This document shows, in pieces, positions 39,401 to 49,410 of a DNA stretch of 64,000 nucleotides (positions are counted from its first letter, which is position 1; every line of letters begins with the position of its first letter). The DNA is from Dipteris shenzhenensis. Taxonomy: Eukaryota > Polypodiophyta > Polypodiopsida > Gleicheniales. The notes beneath the pieces are model-generated. The model was not told the origin of the DNA, did not search any database, and saw only the letters and a program-made list of their open reading frames with translations. The stretch is taken from assembly GCA_047967505.1 (NCBI GenBank), contig CM106538.1, one strand, 5' to 3'. The position numbers were made by a program, and so were the translations under genes.

Positions 39401-42400
39401 AAAGAAATGGTACTATATGTTCGTAGAAGCATGTCACATTAATGAGGTGATCTAATTTGAATCTCTAAAAAATTTATTTTATGTGCAGAATTTGGTGATC
39501 GGACACCGCAGACGCGTCCGGAACGGCCCAAAACCCCAAGAACGGCATTGGAAACGCTGGAATCGGACATCCGGAGGCCCGGAAACGGCCAAAAAAGGCC
39601 GAAAAGTGAGATTTGCAGATAAACGCGATTTTGAAAGGTACCAAATCGCATTTATCTGCAAATCTCACTTTTCGGCCTTTTTTGGCTGTTTCCGGGCCTC
39701 CGGATGTCCGATTCCAGCGTTTCCAGTGCCGTTCTTGGGGTTTTGGGCCGTTCTGGACGCGTCTACAGTGTCAGAATCACCAAATTCTGCACAGAAAAGT
39801 GTTGCTCTTATATGAACATTGAATGTAAAGCATGTGAAAGAATATATTTATTCCTTTTCACACTGACATTTCTCACGCAAGTGTCCATATTTTCTTGCTT
39901 TTGTAGAGAGAGAAAAGAGAAAATAGTGAATTTCTTACAGGGCTCCAAAATGAGCTCCCTTTTTTCCTAATGATTGAAGTAGGAACATGTTTGGATTGCA
40001 ATAATGCCAAAGTAAGTGTCACAAGGACGTGAAATTATGGAACTTTTGATTTGCAACTCCCGTAATTTGCGAGTGACTGCCTTGAGCCTTTGGGGCGCAA
40101 GGGTCCGGCCTTGGGGAATTAAATTCCCTAGTGGGATCTTGGAAATAGTGAATGTGCGCTCAATTACTAGGCAATTAATTCCTAGGGCCAAAGTGTGCAA
40201 TTGGGGGGCCAAAAGAGTGGTGCAATTAAAAATTGCTATTTTTAGCACAGGGTTCTAAAAAAGAGCCGAGAGCCCTTCTTTTGGATTGAGAAGGCCAAAT
40301 CAATTCCCAGATCATCAGTTGTGAGCTCTCAGAGCCTGCCAAGTGCTGCTAGAGCAAAATCGCATTTTACCAGGAGCTTCCAGATCCTAGGGAAAATTGT
40401 CATCAGTCAGGGTTAGTACCAGTGCATCCAGGGTCTGCAAGAGGAATCGATTTGATTTCTGGAGACTTTCAGATGTTGTTGCTAATTTTGGTAACTTTCC
40501 AGGCATGGGTGTTCGCTTCTAAGCTGCTTTTGGGGCTGCACCAGAGTAGAATCAGCTTATCTCCATAGGATCTAGGGTTTTCTTGCTCCGGTGACCTATC
40601 TTCTGTGGATACTAGGTAGAAGAAGCTATGTTTTGGCCTGCTTTTGCCGTTCCTTGATTGGTTGCTGGCTAGTTATTGCATTTGGGTTTCTTTTCTCGCG
40701 AAGAAAGGTTGATTCTTCCTGTTGGGCAGCGGCTAGAGAGGCTATAGATCGAGGCAACCTGCTTGGGAGTGCTTTGCCGATAGATTGCACCAGAGTTTGG
40801 CTGTTGAGGGCTTTGTCTTGCAGTTGTTCAGCCGTGTCTGGCTGGTTGGGCACTTGGTTGTGCAATTGCGGGTGTGGCTCAGAGAGTGGATGCTATTGGA
40901 TGCTATTGGGGTCTCTATTGCATGCTTTGGTTGGCTGTGGATACAAGATTGTCTAGTGATTGGATGCCGTTCACCATTTGAAGTTGAGCAGGGAATCACA
41001 GGGTGGGCTGGACAGGGAGTCTGCAGGCGTTGGTTTGCCTGTGGTGTAGCTTCCTAGAGACCTTTGTAATCAGTCGCTTGGCTTCAAATGATTGTTAAAT
41101 AAATACCGCAAGGGGTGCCATCATTTGGGGCCAATCGGTGTCCTTGTTACTGAGTAGGAGCGCTCTAGCTTCCCTGTGATTTGTTCTGTGGTGCATGCAT
41201 ATTTACTTGTCAATTTACTGTGTATGCTCTAATTAAGTGGATCCTATCACCGTTTACGTTGTTAAGGCTGGTTTCAGTAAGGCCTAGGCTGAAAATATCG
41301 AAAACCCAATGTAAGCGAATAGGGCACCCCGGCGATAGGAAACCTCCATATTAATTAATTTCTTCGCGGCAGGGGAGCGAGATGGACGGATTAACCTAAG
41401 CGCAATGCCACATTAAATTGATTAAGGAAATCGTAGGCGGGAAGCTTTGTGAAGATCCAGTAGCGCTTCTGAATAACCGCCTTCAGCCAAGTATATGAGG
41501 GAGGGAGGTGGTAGGAGTAGGGAGAGTTGAGGGAGGGGAGGCTGAGTGGAGAAGGCTGGTGAGTGGGAGAGTTGGGGTGGTAGGAGCCAAGTATATGAGG
41601 GGTGGATGGAGGATGAGTGAGGGAGTGGAGGGAGAGGGGGAGGAAGAGAGCGGAGGGAGAGGGGGAGGGTTGAGCGCAGGGAGAGGGGGAGAGGAAGAGG
41701 GAGTGGAGGGAGAGGGGGAGGGGGAGGGGAGGGCTGGGCGCAGGGAGTGGTGGGAGATCGGAGGTAGAGGGAGCGGAAGGAGAGGGCAGAGAGGCGCAAG
41801 GCATAGAGAGTCTGAGAGGTGGTGAGAGAGGAGGTAGCAAATTAAGAATATAATTAATTGGAAAACCTTAGGTTAATTCGGATGGTGGAACGAGGGACAA
41901 ATTAATTAATTGAGTTTTGGTAGGAGATGTGAATAAGCGGTTATTGCTACCATCTGTGCTCATGCAGCGAGTAGGCTCACCTAGACAAATCTCTGGGAGG
42001 TTTTGTTCCTTGACAGTTCCCAAATATATGGAGGTAATCTATTCCACTCTTTGTCACACTTTATCTTCATTATCTTGTTAGTAAAGTTTTTGCCTATGGT
42101 TGGTTTTGGATAACATGGAAAATGATAGTCTGCTATGCTGTATGGATACAGAATTTATAGGTGATGTTTTGAATGAGGAGCCTTACATAAATTGCAGTAC
42201 TCTTTCAATTTGGATTGAGACAGAAGTTGACTTTTTGTTGTTGTTGTTGAAGTAATGTGCTTGTTCACGTAATTCCTATTTTGTGATGCAATTTTCAAAC
42301 TAGCTTTTATTTACAGTATTGGTTAGCATGTGTACTTGAGAAACTTGAAAGGACATCCTTCTCATTGAATGCACACATTTGATTTATGTCACATGATAGT

Positions 42401-45400
42401 GCATGATTTCTCATGACAAGATTTTTGAATTTCGTAGATGAGTGTTAAAATCTTGACATGTGTAGTGTGTAAATGCAATTGTCTGTGCATGTAAAATGCA
42501 TCCAACAGTGACACTGAGCATTCCAAAAGAAAGGTAATAGCAATCATAGTTACCAGGAAACAGGAACGTTGGATGCCGACAGGAGCGTATTGGGAAGGGG
42601 GAATGGGAACGGGAAGGCCAAGTGATATGACACATCATCAAATCACATGGAAGTATCCAAATATGAAAAGAAAGCCAGTTTTAACAACTCTGAAATTTCC
42701 ATTTCAGCTTTAGGAACGCCAGATTTAGGTCCAAAACGCTATATGGACGCCAGATTTAGGTTTGGAACGCCAAATTTAGCTCTGGAACGCGTTCCGGAAT
42801 GCTGGAACACTGTTCCCTGGTAACTTCTTGTCTAGGAACGTTCCAGGGACATTCCCATGTCAGCTCTTGGCGTTTCAGACGTTCTGGATGTCGGAACGCC
42901 GTTCCCTGGTAACTGTGATTCTATTGCTAATAGCACTAGAATCCTACTCACTAAACTTATGGTGGATTCTGAGGAAGCATAATGCTGCCTGTTTTTCATG
43001 TATCTTCATCTGTAATCTAATAAGTTTGTAGTGACTTGCAATATTTCTTAGAGTTTTTTCATGCATGACAAGGGTGATGAATTGCAGAGCTTTGTCTTGT
43101 ATTCGATGATGTTTTGATGCCTACATCACATGCATTTTACTGTGGCCAGTTGGTACCAATGTTGGAGACATTGCCATCTGGGAGGTTTCATCTCGCGAAA
43201 GGTTGGCTTTGAGGCCATTCAAAGTTTGGGACATGTCAGCCTGCAGTGTTATATTGCAGGTACCTCGCACATAATTTATTGAGAACACAATTAGGATACA
43301 AAGATTGGATTTAGGAGGTATGTTTTCGAAAACTGTATTGTTCACTGCCATATATATGGTTTTGGGAACCAGGCTGCACTTCTCAAAGATCCAGCTGTCT
43401 CTGTTAATCGGACAATGTGGAGTCCTGATGGAGCTATTTTGGGTTAGTTGCTCCTCGAGTACTCTATTAATGGAGATGCACTTGATAAGCTGTGCCCATG
43501 ATTCTCCCAGTGGTTAAAACTTAGTTGTTTAATTTTTAGTTCTGTGAATCCCTTTGTTTCACAGGGGTTGCTTTTTCAAAGCACATTGTGCAGATCTACC
43601 AGTATACTTGGGGGACTGACCCACGACCACACTTGGAGGTGTGTATTGGCTTTTGAGGGGATGTGATTGCATCATCATTCAATATACTGTTATACAAACT
43701 TCCAGTGCAAGCAAAATTTCATGGCATCAGAGCTGCCAGTGGTTTGCTTATGACAAGCCAGAAGAGTATGTTAGAGGCGTTTGAACTTGCATCTTCTCAT
43801 CCTAAGTTGTATTTAACAGATTGATGCTCATGTTGGAGGCGTTAATGACCTGGCATTCTCTCATCCCAACAAACAACTTTGTATTGTCACGTGTGGTGAT
43901 GACAAGGCAATCAAGGTTTGATTGAACTGATTATGTGGGTTATTGTTCTAACCATGCAAAGTGATGGTTCGTTTTTTCTCTCTTCTGAATTGAGTTATTC
44001 TGACATATGTACACAAATGTGTATTTTGCCTGTAGGTTTGGGATGCAGTCTCTGGCCGGAAATTATATACCTTTGAAGGACATGAAGCACCCGTATATTC
44101 TGTTTGCCCTCATCATAAAGAGAACATTCAGGTTGCTCCTCTCATCTGTGCTACTGCTAGACTAGCTTCTCTTTGCTGCAAAAAATTTCTGAAGTATTAA
44201 GGGCTTTGCGCTTCTTTAGTCCATCATCGAGAATGACAGCATAAATAAGCGACTTCATGAACTTGTGTACTTTAAATCTGTAAGTTTAGTTTGTTAATGC
44301 TAGCTTTGAGGCTGAGTCTTCCTTTAATTCCAAGAAGCCATGAAAACTTGGCAGCATTTGGTTCTATGTATGTTGTGGGAATTCCAAAGTGAGCTTGACC
44401 TACTTTTGTGCGTTCATAGACTTGTATGAAGTGGAGACTGCACACATTAGTGTCTTTGTTTAGCTAAGTTGGGAATACAACTTAGCTTCATGATGATAGT
44501 TAATTTTCAAGTATGAGGCTTATGCATTGCTGGTATCTTCAAACGGTAAATAATGTGTACAGTTTCTGGATCATCGATCTTATATGTATGAGCTTCGTTG
44601 AACGTGCTGTAGGAATGTAGTCATATGCAAGGCGCCCCTCCGGACCCCCAAAAAAAACCCCGTCCAAATGTAGCACCTAACACCGCCCCTCTTTTCTTTC
44701 CCCTTTTATAACAACAGCAGAGTGGATGAACATGCAGGGTTTTATAAAAAGTGAGGCTTTATTATGTCTTATCAAAGTACATAAAGATCTTTTTTGTTCT
44801 GCAGTTTATTTTTTCCACAGCAATTGATGGTAAAATCAAAGCCTGGTTATATGATTACATGGGATCCCGAGTGGACTATGATGCACCTGGGCATTGGCAC
44901 ACCACAATGGCATATAGTGCGGACGGATTGAGGTGAATGTCTGATGCTTCTGACTTTCTAGTTTAAATGGGTTGGAGTTAGTAAACACATTGTGGCCAAG
45001 TTAAAAGAAGCCTTGCTTAAAAGCTTGGTTCTACGCTATGAAGTGAAAACAGATGCTAGGCAATTTCAAACAAAGTAGTTATTTGCAGATATTTTAGTTT
45101 GCATGAAATAGTGAAGCAATAAACCTTATCTTGTTTCATTATCTTGCAATAAAGGCTTTTTTCATGCGGAACAAGCAAGGAGGGGGAGTCATATCTGGTG
45201 GAATGGAATGAGAGTGAAGGATCAATCAAAAGGACATACTTAGGGTTTGCCAAGCAATCCCTGGGAGTTGTGCAGTTTGACACTACAAGAAATCGTTTTC
45301 TAGCAGCTGGGGATGATTTTCAAATCAAATTCTGGGATATGGACAATACAAGCATCGTCACAACTACTGATGCTGATGGTGGATTGCTCGTAAGTTCTGA

Positions 45401-48400
45401 TCGTATGTCTTTGTTGCAACTTTTTCTTTAATTAGCCTTTTGCTGAACATTCTATCACGATTCAACCCTTTTGGAAGAGTTGCAAGTTGGGAGTTTTGTC
45501 TAAATATGCCAGTAATTATAGGAACAAAGATTTTACTTTAGTGCTTGCTGCAGGCAAGCCCTCGTCTTCGTCTTAATAAAGAAGGATCTCTGCTGGCTGT
45601 TACTACAACCGAGAATGCAATCAAGATCTTAGCCAATGCAGAAGGGATGCGTCTGTTAAGGACGTTAGAGAATCGTACCTATGACACATTGAGAGGGCAG
45701 TCAGATGTAGCTAATGTGAAGGTTAGTTTGGTGTTGAAACCATGCTCAGAACTTTCACTTCTTTGCAGGAAAACTAGATTGAGAATAAGAGTGGACTCAT
45801 ATTTTTGCAGCCTGCAGAGGTGAGCTCAATGACCATAGGGACTACCTCAATCCCACCTGCCATGGGTCCAGTTGACAAGGTGCCTTCTGCAGTTACAGTA
45901 GCAGGCTTGGTAAGTCATCTATAAGATATATATGCTGAGTTGACCTTTTACCAGTAATCTTCCTTCCATCCTTGAATTACTTTTTTCATGACTGACTTTG
46001 TCTCTAGATAATTGTCATCTGCGATTTACTGTGCTGATGGAACATGCAAGGCTGACAAAGATGTCAGATTTCTGGTGTGCAGAATGGAATAGATGCTACT
46101 CGCAATGCTGACAAAGATGTCAGATTTCTGGTGTGCAGAATGGAATAGATGCTACTCGCAATGCCGATGTTAAACCAAGGATTCTGGATGAGACAACTGA
46201 GAAAAATAAGCCCTGGAAAGTGACTGAAATTACAGAGCCATTGCAGTGCAGGTGCATGCGACTCCCTGATACTCTGCCAGTAACCAAGGTATACCGAGTG
46301 TTCATGTGTTGGAACTGGGGGAATGATGTATCTATTATGTTTAGTGTTTCTGATTTCATTGCGATTAGAGGAATCAGAAAACAATGCACACCAGCATGTG
46401 CTATAATCCATATTATATTACCAGGTTTTACGCGTTCTAAATGCAATTAAATCCATGAGCTGTCACCCACCACTCTTGTATGCACTTTTGATGTGATGAG
46501 GTGGTTTGCACTAGTTTTGAACCCCTCAACACCATCTCTTCCATTCACAAGGCAGGGGATCCCATGAGCCTGGAAACTACAAGACCATTATGATTGGACA
46601 TGTCATGTCCAAGATTTATGCATTAGTGCTCGATATTAGCCGATTTGCAAATTTAGGGACTTAGAGCCGTAGGGCTAGACAGGCTTTTGGAGAGACAATG
46701 GGACCATGGATCACATACTCACACTCAGAGGAGTCATTGAGGAGGCAAGGGCATGGACACAGAGGGTTTATTGTTGCTTTGTGGATTTTCACAAAGCCTT
46801 GGACACAATGCCTTGAGCTTGACTCATCAAATGTTTGCAGGAGTTGAGATATGATGAGGAGATCATCTGGGCAGTCATGGAACTTTATGAGAGAGTCTCG
46901 GGTAGGGTTCGGATAGGTGCAGGGTGGACAGAGGAGAGTATGAGCACTATTGGGGTCAAACAAGGTTTGTCCATCACCAACCTTGCTAAGCTTGAGACTT
47001 TCATTGGGACTCTTGGGAGGGCTGGCTACTCCCTAGCCCTGCTGTAGATCCTCCTATAGCGGATGACATGGTCCTACTCTCCTCCTCAACAGAGGGGCTC
47101 CAATGACCCTTGGACGCAGTCCATACTTTTTGCTTGACACTTGAAGGTCAACCTTGGTGAAACCAAAGTCATGATACATCCTGGGGCAGCCATGCACAAG
47201 GAGCACTTTACACTAGATGGTTTACCAGTGGAGGTGGTTGCATCCTACACATACGTGGGGGTTCTTTTCTCTGGCCCGATCTTTACGATGCAATCCAGGT
47301 TACCATGGTTGGCCCTTTCCTCATCCATGGCTTTGACATCTGAGGCTGATCAGAGATGCTAGTATGCACGTACATCTAGGTGGTTTGAAAGCTTGGGGCT
47401 CTACAGAAACGGATTACAGGGCGATGCAGGTTACCATGGTTGGCCCTTTCCTTATCCATGGCTTTGACCAGAGATGCTGGTATGCATGTACATGTAGGTG
47501 GTTTGAGAGCCTGGGGCTCCACATAGACAGATTGCTCACTTCCAATACAAGCATTGAGGCCCCCTCTGTCCCACTCGCGTATCACGAGATGAACGAGGTT
47601 ATCCAAGAGGATGTCTTACAACTACATACTTTTCTGACCTGGTTGGCACCCCGCGAGCTCCCTGTGAAGCTGAGGAGACATGTACAGGAGGTGGGGATGC
47701 AAAGGCAAACCTGGGGGATAAAGAGAGTGGAGAGGATGAAGAGAGAAAAATATAGTGGGAAAAAATATGCTGCAACAAGCTCGGTCATACGGAGGATAGG
47801 TGTTACCAGAAGCTTGCTCAACAAGAATCGAAGGATCATGCCAATTGGGTGGCATGTGCCACTAGTGATGATGCAGACGAAGATGACCCACCGACATAGG
47901 ATCATGCTCTTACAATCTGTCTCTCGCATCTAGAGGATGATGGAGATCATGATTTTGCTTTCTAAAGCATAATATATTTGAATACTCCGCCCTGGGGGTG
48001 TTTCCCAAAAATGAATGCAATAAATCATGTGTATTGAGTCAATAAAGGTCTGCCTTGGATAGTCCTTTTAAAACGATGTATTTCTTTTATATTTTTGGTG
48101 TGTGGCTCCATGTTCCTCATTAGTCTTTGGAGCTAGGTGGGGATGTATTGTGGGAGCCATGTGTTTTTTGGCTTTGATAGGACTATTTGTTAGTGCATTG
48201 GTCTCCTAGACCTCTGAGTTGATCATGCATCCATGCATGATGAGCCTCTGAGCCATGCTAGATGAGATTTCTATGTTATGCTCACTAGCCTCTGAGCCAT
48301 GCTCACTTGCCTCTGAGATTGTGTGGGAGCTATGGCTAGTTCTAGACCGGCATGCATAGTTTTGATGACCATCATTATCATGTTCTGTTCTTGGTTCCAT

Positions 48401-49365
48401 CCCAAAGTCCCTCACCTTTCCTCCGTGGGGGGGTGTTAGGAAATGGAATCAATTTGAGTGACTTTTAGTGTGTTCTGGAGTAGTACTATACTACTTTATA
48501 TCCTAGAGTGCCATGTGTCACTATGGGACTTCTCCCATATACATTTGACACTTAGAGTGTGTGTGCCTATCCTATAAAGGCATTGTACTTCCATTGTTAT
48601 AATTATCAAGCCTCATGCCTTCCTTAATCATGTAAGTACTTTGCTTGGTTGTATATTTCTTTCTCGCATTATTTCATTTCCATTATGCTTTCCTAGTCTT
48701 GCTTTTTCTTTCCATTCCATTCCATTCCATGTCTTGCATCTTCAAAGGTAGGAAAGGAAGCTTTGATACCACATGATGGAACTAGATAGGAGGCATGCTA
48801 GGCTAGGCTATATAGCAAACATAATGAAATGGAAATGGAAAGCAAAAGGAAATGAAATGCTGGAAAGAAATGAACAACCAAAGGAAAGTACTTACATAAC
48901 CAAAGAGGCTTGAGGCTTGATTGATTTGACAAGTGAAAGTACCATGCCTTTATAGGATAGGCACACACACACTTAGTACCAAATATATATGGGATAACTC
49001 CCAATATGACAGGTGGCACTCCTAGACACCTAGTACTATAAAACTCACACTGGGACTCACTAGAACATACCAAAACTGACTCAACTTGCCTCCATTTCCT
49101 AACAACAAACTCCTTGGTTTCCACATCAACCGACCATGTAGGGAAATGAACTGTATGCGGCAATGTGGATAGAGTGGGTCCTGAGGTGGGATTTGGTATC
49201 AAGTGTGGGCTACTTGTCCAGGTCCTCTAGGATTGTGGCCAAGTGGCTACCAAATATCTGATCTAGAGAGTGGTCAAAGTCACACTGGTAGTTGGGAGAG
49301 GGAATGAGTGATGGAGGTGGCGGGATGGAGTGGAGCTAGATGGAAGGAGATGCATTTCTTTTGTG

Positions 49366-49410
<45 letters not shown>

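Larger units (their letters stand above)
29019..43149 (+). other. TOPLESS intron 8, 14.1 kb, transposon-filled
   Basis: The donor GTTAGT at 29019 and the acceptor GGCCAG ending at 43149 split the codon of Val in LLVGTNVGD. The intron holds a copia LTR remnant, a six-kilobase LINE, a foldback element, a purine-rich tract and a MITE, each listed separately. In the segments 29020-31060, 31690-32500, 38480-39280, 39975-41480 and 41850-42540 I see no gene or recognisable element. The pieces total more than half of the gene's length. Confidence 0.9.

Noticed and set aside
39439-39822. Five overlapping ORFs on both strands
   Set aside because: All fall in the arms of the near-perfect hairpin and mirror each other (SHFSAFFG-like on both strands), so they reflect composition and symmetry, not coding.
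41391-41840. Minus-strand 149- and 125-codon Pro/Leu/Ser ORFs
   Set aside because: By-product of the GGGAGA purine tract.
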